Below the pieces are notes generated by a model. The model did no database searches, was not told the origin of the DNA, and saw only the letters and a program-made list of their open reading frames with translations. The position numbers and the translations under genes were made by a program. From positions 1 through 6,217 of the forward strand of contig CAIJTL010001689.1 in assembly GCA_903823545.1 (NCBI GenBank): a DNA stretch of 6,217 nt, read 5' to 3'. This document shows, in pieces, positions 1 through 6,217 of this stretch (the stretch's first letter is position 1; every line of letters begins with the position of its first letter). The DNA comes from an uncultured Planctomycetaceae bacterium (GTDB lineage: Bacteria; Planctomycetota; Planctomycetia; Planctomycetales; Planctomycetaceae).

Positions 1-386
1 ATGACAGAATTCCCATCGGCTTTGAGCGTGTAAGTTCCCGCAGGGACGAGCGAGAATGAATACCCGCCTTGTTGATTCGTCGTCGTCTGAGCGTTGACCG
101 TTTGGCCGCCCGTGGATGTTCCCGTGAGATGAATCGTCGTCCCTTTGACGAGCAATTCCGCTTCGCCGGGGTCTTGCGTCGTGTTTCCATTCAGATCGAC
201 GAAGTTCTTGATTCCGTCTCCATTGCCATCAATGAAGGCCACGCCAGAGATTGAACCCGTCGCCGCTGGTACGACACGCGGTTCTAAGTTTTCCATAGCC
301 ATATTGGTTTGCATGGCTCGGCGACGATTTCGCATCTTTCGAGTCTGATCACGAAAAAGGTCAATCAACTTCCAAGTCAACGGCAT
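1..386 (-). CDS. N-terminal part of a planctomycete-type surface protein with an SdrD_B-like domain (3' end outside window)
   Basis: The first 128 codons are visible; the gene continues past the left edge, so length and C-terminal domains are unknown. The start is the ATG at 386-384, preceded by a GGGGGAG Shine-Dalgarno sequence at 398-392 with a 5-nt spacer. Residues 1-41 are Arg/Lys-rich with no clear hydrophobic core and end in ENLEPRVVPA. This matches the N-terminal LEPR/LEDR-type motif of large exported planctomycete proteins, which replaces a classical signal peptide in many family members (known of the family; export is inferred here). Residues of about 45-128 resemble an SdrD_B / Cna-B-like beta-sandwich repeat: a G-V-A-F-I-D-x-N-G-D-G opening, an acidic N-G-N-T-T-Q-D-P-G-E loop that could bind calcium, and the closing pattern G-x-Y-S-F-x-L-V-P-A-G-T-Y-T-L. 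Such domains usually occur in tandem in adhesins or cell-wall proteins. It is divergent to purH across a 745-bp gap. The specific function is unknown. Confidence 0.82.
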   Translation of the reverse strand, partial: MPLTWKLIDLFRDQTRKMRNRRRAMQTNMAMENLEPRVVPAATGSISGVAFIDGNGDGIKNFVDLNGNTTQDPGEAELLVKGTTIHLTGTSTGGQTVNAQTTTNQQGGYSFSLVPAGTYTLKADGNSV

Positions 387-424
387 AGCAACTCCCCCGC
401 TTCAATGCCCGCACTGTTCAAAGA

Positions 425-438
425 CCGGTTGGAACCGG
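425..438. repeat. 14-bp palindrome upstream of the surface-protein gene
   Basis: CCGGTT-GG-AACCGG is a perfect inverted repeat centred about 46 bp upstream of the minus-strand ATG at 386. It could be a protein-binding operator, or a short 5'-UTR hairpin (5-bp stem, 4-nt loop) in the surface-protein transcript. No family match is claimed; only the symmetry is seen. Confidence 0.4.
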
Positions 439-450
439 CGTAATCTCGAC

Positions 451-481
451 TCGGTCTGCGGCAGAAAGTGCCGCCAGCCGA
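451..481. repeat. Hairpin with internal loop in the upstream region of the surface-protein gene
   Basis: An outer TCGG/CCGA pair (451-454 with 478-481) and an inner perfect GCGGCA/TGCCGC stem (458-463 with 469-474) are separated by a 3x3 internal loop and closed by a 5-nt loop. It lies 65-95 bp upstream of the minus-strand start codon. There is no adjacent T-run, so it is not a standard terminator. A structured 5' leader or a REP-like palindrome are both possible. Confidence 0.4.
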
Positions 482-768
482 CCTTGACGATTGGGAAAAC
501 AATAGTGGTCGCAGAGAGACTATCGTCAATGTCAACTCTGCCGGTTTAGTCAAAAAGGATGGGACGAATACTGTTTGATCACGAACCGGGGAAAAACGGC
601 TGAAAAAAACTAAACTCACCCACCAATTGGGGCGAGAGGCCATCCGAAATGATCGCGGCAATCGACTCAAAACTGCGTTGTGAGCTAAACCGATTCGATC
701 AGATGCGAAACTGTTTCACCCTTAGATAATTAGGACTCTTCGGAAATCGTGTTGATTTTTGCGTCGAG

Positions 769-798
769 TGAGCGGCGAGGCTGGCTCCTTGCCGCTCA
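769..798. repeat. 12-bp stem palindrome, REP-like
   Basis: Arms TGAGCGGCGAGG (769-780) and CCTTGCCGCTCA (787-798) pair over 12 bp around the 6-nt loop CTGGCT. The only imperfection is G777 with T790, a G-U wobble in plus-strand RNA but an A-C mismatch on the other strand. No poly-T follows on either side. GC-rich palindromes of this form are often dispersed intergenic repeats, but copy number cannot be judged from one window. Confidence 0.55.
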
Positions 799-818
799 AC
801 GGTCCGGTAATGCAAGTG

Positions 819-847
819 AGCTTGTCGGTTGGGGCAAGCTAGTTTTT
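819..847 (+). terminator. Terminator-like stem-loop followed by a T-run
   Basis: AGCTTG (819-824) and CAAGCT (835-840) form a perfect 6-bp stem with a 10-nt loop, followed two bases later by five Ts (843-847). This looks like a weak intrinsic terminator on the plus strand. No plus-strand gene lies upstream inside the gap, so it could end read-through, act as an attenuator in a long purH leader, or be coincidental. The loop and 3' arm overlap the first copy of the 16-bp direct repeat. Confidence 0.3.
820..835. repeat. 16-bp direct repeat, copy 1
   Basis: GCTTGTCGGTTGGGGC is repeated exactly at 987-1002. The two copies sit either side of the long inverted repeat at 854-944, and the identity stops sharply at both ends. 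Confidence 0.75.
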
Positions 848-853
848 CAAAAT

Positions 854-944
854 GGGTGGCACGCTCTGACCATCGGGAAGGGCGTGCGAAGGGTCAATCA
901 GCCGAATCTCCACGCCCTTCCCGGTGGTCAGGGGCGTGCCACTC
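854..944 (+). repeat. Long inverted repeat: 33-pair stem with 24-nt loop
   Basis: The arms at 854-886 and 911-944 pair along their whole length with one bulged G (933 or 934) and no mismatches. The three imperfect positions (855/943, 865/932, 873/924) are all G-U wobbles when read as plus-strand RNA; on the minus strand they would be A-C mismatches. The loop is 887-910. Key segments are GGTGGCACGC and GGGAAGGGCGTG with their complements. No transposase, no obvious terminal target duplication next to the arms and no poly-T tail are present. It may be a REP/BIME-like or MITE-like intergenic repeat, or a structured RNA in the purH leader. Confidence 0.75.
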
Positions 945-986
945 ACGTCAGCAAGAACTACTCAGTTAGAACTTCTAGCTCGCCCT

Positions 987-1002
987 GCTTGTCGGTTGGG
1001 GC
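987..1002. repeat. 16-bp direct repeat, copy 2
   Basis: An exact second copy of GCTTGTCGGTTGGGGC, 167 bp downstream of copy 1. Unlike copy 1 it is not followed by the CAAGCT arm and therefore does not make the same hairpin. Confidence 0.75.
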
Positions 1003-1095
1003 TACGTAGAAAGTCACAGGCTCCCTCACTAGCATCGGGCGCATGAGATTGAGCGGGCGATTGGCCTGCTCCGCAGGTGCAATAAACACAGAACT

Positions 1096-1114
1096 CACAG
1101 GCGAGCCGCCTGTG
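1096..1114 (+). promoter_or_regulatory. Hairpin just upstream of the purH ribosome-binding site
   Basis: CACAGGCG (1096-1103) and CGCCTGTG (1107-1114) make a perfect 8-bp GC-rich stem with a 3-nt loop. It ends five bases before the GAGGA Shine-Dalgarno sequence of purH, so if transcribed it would stand against the ribosome-binding site. It may be a dispersed palindrome that inserted there, or a translational control or mRNA-stability element; the sequence alone does not decide. Confidence 0.5.
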
Positions 1115-1118
1115 TTAT

Positions 1119-1123
1119 GAGGA
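1119..1123 (+). promoter_or_regulatory. Shine-Dalgarno sequence deciding the purH start
   Basis: GAGGA lies 8 nt before the ATG at 1132, an ideal spacing. It overlaps the in-frame upstream ATG at 1117, which has no ribosome-binding site of its own because the hairpin stem occupies that space. This favours initiation at 1132. Confidence 0.65.
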
Positions 1124-1131
1124 CGAAATTC

Positions 1132-2745
<1,614 letters not shown>

Positions 2746-2766
2746 TGATTGACACACCGCATTCCT

Positions 2767-4425
2767 TTACGGATTCGCTGATAGCGTCAGACGCACCAAT
2801 TCCAGCGACTTGGCATCGAGCCAAACTCGCCCTTTCGTCGCACGAAGTTCGGCGACGAGTTCTACTTCGCGGGACTCTTCCGTCACGGTGAATTCGAATT
2901 GCAGCTTAGTCCAATCGGTGGTGCCGGTGAGTTTGTTGGTTCGTTTCCCGCCAGAGATGCGCAGGCCGGCTCCGAGGCCACGGTCGTCGTCGAAGGTTTG
3001 CACATCTTCGGTCTTGGCGAGCGCACGAAATTCGTAGCGGCCTGCGGCGAGAAGTACCTTACGACGCCACGACGCGATGCATCGACCGCTCGGTCCTGGC
3101 TCGATCAGGTAAGCTCGACGCTCATTGGGCAACGTGACTTCATCGTGCTTGGCGTCGCCGGTCTCAGAGGCTTTGGACCAGTTGGTCAGCAGGACTGGCG
3201 TCTGGCCTTTGAATCGGACGAGCAACGGCTCTGGCCGTGAGAGCTGTTCCTTGAGATTCTTGGCTCGCGCGGTGATTTGATTCTTGAAACCGGCGACTCG
3301 CCCGTCTTGATCGCGAGCGTGATTCGGACTGATCGCTTCCCAAATTGGTCTCATGCGTTGATGAACCTCATCGATCCGCTTCAGGAGCCTGTCCGGTGGA
3401 TCAAACAGTGGCAACAGTTCGGCGACACGTTCGCGATAACCGGCTCGCCAATCTAGGTTTTGCAGGACTACGTTCGAAACCGTCGCGCCAGAAATGTTGA
3501 AGACCGGTGTTCCCGTGTCGCCAAACATCTGGTCCATGCCATGTGGCAAGAAGAACGCTTTGTGCGTCGTCGGTTCAAAGTAGATGCGGTAGTTGTTGCG
3601 ATTGCGAACGTAGCCATCCCAATGACAAGCCATCAGCTCGATCGCCATGAAACTGAAGAACTCGTCGACGTTCAAGAGTTCTCCGACCCGTTCCCAACGC
3701 TTCGCCGGATTCGGTTCAGAGCACGCGGCTCGCAGGGCCAGGAGATCGGAACGGTCATCCCCCTCCCCTTCGTCCTTTTCCAATTCGTTGCCGATGTCCT
3801 GTATGAAGCCGCCGTCGTAGAGGTTGCCCGCCGAGTTGACGAAATGCCGCTTGAGAAACGTTTTGTCGAAGCCCTCTTTGAGAACGTACATCCCTAAATC
3901 GCGGCCGTTGAGCCAGACCCGCGCGTGAGTCACTCGCGGCGTCGGCACTCCCGCCGCTCGGAACAACTCCGAGCAAATCAGCTCTTGCAAGTAAGTCCCG
4001 TCCTGCACCGAGTTGTTGAGATGCCACTTGTCGAGATCGTGAAATCGGCGTTTCTTGTTCTCGGCGAACTTGGACATATTCAGAGTCAGCGCCGGCTTGT
4101 CGTCGAAGCCGCGAAAGCTGCCGGCAGCTCCCTTCAACTTGAGAGCCACGTCTGCGTGCGTGATCTTGTCATCCTCACGAATGACGCTACGCACATACGC
4201 TCGATTGTTCTGCCGCAACTTCTGCAGTTCCTCGGGCGAGATTTCGATGCGGAGTTGCGGGATGACCCCTTGGTCAAAGAATTCGTCGCTTTGGTCGTGA
4301 GTTGGTTTCGACTTGATCGCTGAAACGATCACCGGTTCGTCGCCTGCGTTTGTCGAACGCTCGACGAAAGCACCAATCAGTATGGCTATGACAACTGCGA
4401 TGACTCGGAGTCTTTCCGCTTTCAT
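2767..4425 (-). CDS. Secreted CotH-family kinase-fold protein with C-terminal beta-rich domain
   Basis: This 552-aa protein starts with an n-region, a hydrophobic core at residues 8-20 and a probable signal-peptidase site after STNA (about residue 27), so it is probably exported. Residues of about 55-395 match the CotH family (spore-coat protein H-like; CotH members are atypical protein kinases): [11 protein letters not shown] (95-105), [11 protein letters not shown] (110-120), KWHLNN (133-138), the segment [19 protein letters not shown] (170-188) and GNLYDG (200-205). HWDGY with NRNNY (268-279) and HGMDQMF (295-301) occupy the places of the catalytic loop and metal-binding Asp. Residues of about 400-547 form a separate Thr/Val-rich domain that looks like a carbohydrate-binding-type beta sandwich (inferred from pattern only). 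GGAGAG at 4437-4432 lies 6 nt before the ATG. hepT ends 27 nt upstream on the same strand. The substrate is unknown; kinase activity is inferred from the family. Confidence 0.88.
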   Translation of the reverse strand: MKAERLRVIAVVIAILIGAFVERSTNAGDEPVIVSAIKSKPTHDQSDEFFDQGVIPQLRIEISPEELQKLRQNNRAYVRSVIREDDKITHADVALKLKGAAGSFRGFDDKPALTLNMSKFAENKKRRFHDLDKWHLNNSVQDGTYLQELICSELFRAAGVPTPRVTHARVWLNGRDLGMYVLKEGFDKTFLKRHFVNSAGNLYDGGFIQDIGNELEKDEGEGDDRSDLLALRAACSEPNPAKRWERVGELLNVDEFFSFMAIELMACHWDGYVRNRNNYRIYFEPTTHKAFFLPHGMDQMFGDTGTPVFNISGATVSNVVLQNLDWRAGYRERVAELLPLFDPPDRLLKRIDEVHQRMRPIWEAISPNHARDQDGRVAGFKNQITARAKNLKEQLSRPEPLLVRFKGQTPVLLTNWSKASETGDAKHDEVTLPNERRAYLIEPGPSGRCIASWRRKVLLAAGRYEFRALAKTEDVQTFDDDRGLGAGLRISGGKRTNKLTGTTDWTKLQFEFTVTEESREVELVAELRATKGRVWLDAKSLELVRLTLSANP

Positions 4426-4452
4426 CAGTGACTCTCCATCACGAGGTCGAAA

Positions 4453-4803
4453 CTAGCTCAGCGAGATAATGAGTTCCAACTGCTTGATGAGTTCGGGCAC
4501 ATAGACCGTTGCTACGCGCCAAAGCCGCTCATCGACAATTTCGCCATAATCATGAGCCAACACATGCCGTTGGGCGATGATCGGTCGCCAAGCAATTTCG
4601 CTGTGGGAGTTTTGAAACTCCTGAGAAATGGCACGAGCAGCTTCTCCGATGATTTCAACTTGTCGCTCAACTGCGCTACGGAGAAAGAGGTCTTCGGAAT
4701 AGTCTTCCAGCGTTTTCTGAGCGACGAAGCTAACAACAGCTTGCGCGGCTGCGAGCATGTCTATCACGTACGCTAGGTCGTTGCGGTCTGGGTCACGCGG
4801 CAT
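4453..4803 (-). CDS. hepT: HepT-family HEPN RNase toxin (DUF86)
   Basis: HepT toxins are small all-helical HEPN ribonucleases that cleave RNA until modified by the partner MntA. This 116-aa protein has the usual family length. It shows the conserved helix VERQVEIIGEAARAIS (45-60), the IAWRPI motif (70-75), and the active-site signature RHVLAHDY at 79-86: Arg79-x4-His84-x-Tyr86. In characterised HepT proteins the Tyr of RX4HXY is the residue adenylylated by MntA, and it is present here, so the pair looks functional. The ATG at 4803 lies inside the mntA 3' end (11-nt overlap), with GAGGTG at 4813-4808 just upstream, which suggests translational coupling. Unmodified toxin would act on cytosolic RNA. 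The RN dipeptide seen in many HEPN proteins is RH here, a variant I recall as common in this subgroup. Confidence 0.92.
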   Translation of the reverse strand: MPRDPDRNDLAYVIDMLAAAQAVVSFVAQKTLEDYSEDLFLRSAVERQVEIIGEAARAISQEFQNSHSEIAWRPIIAQRHVLAHDYGEIVDERLWRVATVYVPELIKQLELIISLS

Positions 4804-5101
4804 GAATCACCTCGCGTGTACTCAGAATTCGTTCTTTGCGAATTGGGTTTCGCAGCGCTTCCTTCTCGATCAGATCCACTGGTCTTCCGAAAAGGACGAC
4901 CAACTCATCTTGCATGGCCAAGAGATCCCATAAGCTCCACTGCGACTTGGGTTCAAACGAAACCAAAACGTCGATATCGCTTTCGGGACCGAAGTCGTCT
5001 CGCAACACGGAACCAAACAACGCAAACTCACGAACTCGCCACTTTTGGCAGAAAGTGGCGATCGAAGTTTCAGGCACAGAAATGTTGCGAGATGCCGACA
5101 T
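4793..5101 (-). CDS. mntA: MntA-family minimal nucleotidyltransferase antitoxin
   Basis: MntA antitoxins are minimal nucleotidyltransferases that transfer AMP from ATP to the HepT active-site Tyr and silence it. From the ATG at 5101 the protein is 102 aa. Residues 22-47 carry the fold's signature: VREFALFGSVLRDDFG, then PESDIDVLV, giving Gly30-Ser31-x10-Asp42-x-Asp44 (GSX10DXD), whose two Asp residues bind the metal. The tail DLLAMQDELVVLFGRPVDLIEKEAL, split here as DLLAMQDELVVLF and GRPVDLIEKEAL, gives the usual third-Asp strand (VDL). A GTG at 5113 would add four residues; I prefer the ATG because GTGGA at 5113-5109 gives it a spaced, weak ribosome-binding site and the N-terminus then matches typical MntA starts. 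It is encoded ahead of its toxin and overlaps it by 11 nt. Confidence 0.9.
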   Translation of the reverse strand: MSASRNISVPETSIATFCQKWRVREFALFGSVLRDDFGPESDIDVLVSFEPKSQWSLWDLLAMQDELVVLFGRPVDLIEKEALRNPIRKERILSTREVIHAA

Positions 5102-5221
5102 GCGGTAGTCCACTTCTCAAGAGGTATTGGACGAAGTGTATCGCAGGACTCACGACTTCCAATCGCCTGTTTCCAAAGTCGGAAAGTGACTCAACCGGGT
5201 ACGTGCTATCGCTCGGTACTT
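5102..5221 (-). promoter_or_regulatory. Intergenic region upstream of mntA-hepT with a candidate promoter and inverted repeats
   Basis: This gap of 120 nt separates the metG stop from the mntA start. On the minus strand TTGGAA (5162-5157) and TACACT (5140-5135) are 16 nt apart, each matching 4 of 6 sigma70 consensus bases, about 34 nt before the mntA ATG. An inverted repeat CGACTT/AAGTCG (5153-5158 with 5176-5181) covers the -35 area, and TTTCC/GGAAA (5170-5174 with 5181-5185) is nested beside it; either could be an operator for autoregulation. No clear intrinsic terminator for metG is visible, so read-through into mntA is possible. Confidence 0.35.
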
Positions 5222-6217
5222 CTAATGCACGCGTTGCCCTGGCACCGCTCCGCAGTCTGGGGCGAGGAGGAAGATTTCTTTGCCACCGCCGCCAGCGGCG
5301 CAGACCATTCCTTCGCTCATGCCGAAACGCATTTTTCGAGGAGCCAGGTTCGCGACCATGATCACCAAGCGACCGACGGGTTGCTCTGGTGTGTAAGCAC
5401 TCTTGATCCCTGCGAAGACGTTGCGACGGACGTCGCCACCGAGACTGAGCGTGAGTTGCACGAGCTTATCTGCACCTTCGACGTGCGAAGCGGAAAGGAC
5501 TCGCGCAACGCGGAGATCGACTTTCGTGAAATCGTCGATCGAGCACATCTCGCCGACGAGCGGCTCTTTCTCCAACGCTTCGGGGCCATCAGTTGGCTGC
5601 GTTCCAGAAGCGGGAATCGCGGCACATGAGGTTGTTTCGCATTGCACGGGAGTCGCAACAGGCGCTGCCGAGGCATTGTCGGTTGTCGGAGTTGTCACGG
5701 CGGCATCGGGAATCTTGCTGTCTTCGATCATGGCTTCTACCTGTTTGAGTTCGACTCGTTTGAGCATGTGTTGGAATGGAGCGACGGGGGTTCCCACCAA
5801 CGGGGTGTTGGAATCATCCCAGCGCGTAATCGGAACGTTGAGCAATTCGCCCGCTTGCTGAGCCAAACGCGGCAGCACCGGTGCGAGATACACGATGATC
5901 TGTCGGAAGAGATTCAAACCGACCGAGCAAATCTGTCGGACCTCTTCCGCTTTGTCAGGTTGCTTGGCCAACTTCCACGGGGCCTTCTCGTCGAGATACG
6001 TATTGGCTCGATCGCAAAGTTCGTTGCAGGTCCGAATCACCGTTTGGTAATCGCACCGTTCGTAAGCATCGGCAATCGCTTCACCGGCAGCGGCGGCGAA
6101 TAGGAACAAGCCACCGTCGGCGGGATAAGTTTCACACAGCGTCTGGCCGCCAACGAACTTGGCCGTGCGAGCCGCGATATTCACAACACCGCCGACGAGT
6201 TGTTTGTTCGTCTTATC
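5222..6217 (-). CDS. metG: Methionyl-tRNA synthetase, C-terminal 331 residues (5' end outside window)
   Basis: MetG charges tRNA(Met) with methionine using ATP. Only the C-terminal part is visible; the frame is open to the right edge with no stop, so the catalytic Rossmann domain with HIGH and KMSKS lies outside. In fragment numbering, residues 1 to about 135 are the helical anticodon-binding domain, including [16 protein letters not shown] near 79-85 (usual in the family) and [15 protein letters not shown] follows near 152-156. A low-complexity Ala/Thr/Pro/Ser linker spans about 167-225. Residues of about 226-331 are the Trbp111/EMAPII-like OB-fold tRNA-binding domain: [35 protein letters not shown], the hallmark [17 protein letters not shown], and [17 protein letters not shown]. 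This fused C-terminal domain is the dimerisation and tRNA-binding module of bacterial MetG such as that of E. coli. The gene ends 120 nt upstream of mntA, on the same strand. Confidence 0.95.
   Translation of the reverse strand, partial: DKTNKQLVGGVVNIAARTAKFVGGQTLCETYPADGGLFLFAAAAGEAIADAYERCDYQTVIRTCNELCDRANTYLDEKAPWKLAKQPDKAEEVRQICSVGLNLFRQIIVYLAPVLPRLAQQAGELLNVPITRWDDSNTPLVGTPVAPFQHMLKRVELKQVEAMIEDSKIPDAAVTTPTTDNASAAPVATPVQCETTSCAAIPASGTQPTDGPEALEKEPLVGEMCSIDDFTKVDLRVARVLSASHVEGADKLVQLTLSLGGDVRRNVFAGIKSAYTPEQPVGRLVIMVANLAPRKMRFGMSEGMVCAAGGGGKEIFLLAPDCGAVPGQRVH

Larger units (their letters stand above)
387..1131. other. Long intergenic region rich in inverted repeats, no convincing gene
   Basis: This 745-bp gap separates the divergent surface-protein gene and purH. 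Short open frames exist on both strands (for example 377-670 minus and 749-1009 plus), but none has a recognisable domain and all are low-complexity or Arg/Ser-rich, so I do not call them. The stretch of about 481-760 looks AT-richer than the flanks and is the likeliest promoter zone. On the minus strand a perfect TTGACA box lies at 535-530 but lacks a good -10 at standard spacing. On the plus strand GATAAT at 725-730 resembles a -10 box but lacks a clear -35. From 769 to 1114 the DNA is a series of stem-loops, listed separately. A smaller one, CCTGC-tcc-GCAGG, lies at 1065-1077. Promoter positions are therefore unresolved. Confidence 0.7.

Noticed and set aside
377..670. 97-codon minus-strand open frame in the intergenic region
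   Set aside because: It needs a TTG start, overlaps the start of the well-supported surface-protein gene, and has Arg/Ser-rich sequence without domain features.
749..1009. Plus-strand 86-codon open frame across the hairpins
   Set aside because: It consists mainly of translated inverted-repeat DNA; such repeat-derived frames are common spurious calls.
769..1114. Insertion sequence or CRISPR array
   Set aside because: There is no transposase, the repeats are of different families, and there is no regular repeat-spacer periodicity.
2746..2794. Possible terminator between convergent purH and cotH, including the palindrome GCGTC-A-GACGC at 2784-2794
   Set aside because: The gap is 21 bp without a stem-loop, and the palindrome lies inside the cotH coding end, has no usable loop and no T-run.
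3460..3897. Plus-strand 145-codon open frame inside cotH
   Set aside because: It is fully antisense to the CotH core, whose family motifs are clear; no domain or ribosome-binding site supports the plus strand.

Overview
The window most likely comes from a planctomycete (phylum Planctomycetota), possibly a Pirellulales-like lineage. Two things point there. The gene at the left edge has the arginine-rich N-terminus ending in a LEPRVVPA-type motif that is typical of large planctomycete surface proteins. A secreted CotH-family protein lies nearby, a family common in that phylum. Base composition looks moderately GC-rich by eye (not computed). The lineage is inference; no rRNA or other taxonomic marker is present.

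Layout from left to right. Positions 1-386 (minus) hold the first 128 codons of a secreted or surface protein with an SdrD_B-like beta domain; it runs off the left edge. Positions 387-1131 are a long intergenic stretch between this gene and the divergent purH. It is full of inverted repeats, including a 33-pair stem at 854-944, shorter hairpins at 425-438, 451-481, 769-798, 819-840 and 1096-1114, and a 16-bp exact direct repeat. Positions 1132-2745 (plus) are a complete purH, the bifunctional enzyme of the last two steps of IMP synthesis. Convergent to it, 21 bp away, 2767-4425 (minus) encodes a secreted CotH-like kinase-fold protein with a C-terminal beta-rich domain.

Upstream of cotH on the same strand is a complete HepT/MntA toxin-antitoxin pair: the nucleotidyltransferase antitoxin mntA (4793-5101) overlaps the HEPN toxin hepT (4453-4803) by 11 nt. 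Upstream again, and cut by the right edge, is the C-terminal 331 residues of methionyl-tRNA synthetase (5222-6217). The gene order metG > mntA > hepT > cotH all runs on the minus strand, with gaps of 120, -11 and 27 nt, so mntA, hepT and cotH could share a transcript.

purH and metG are housekeeping genes; the TA pair and the two exported proteins are accessory. The least explained part is the hairpin-rich leader before purH. In its two longest stems, every departure from perfect pairing apart from one bulged G is a G-U wobble on the plus strand, which hints at folding as a plus-strand RNA. No CRISPR array, tRNA, rRNA, transposase or phage gene was seen.
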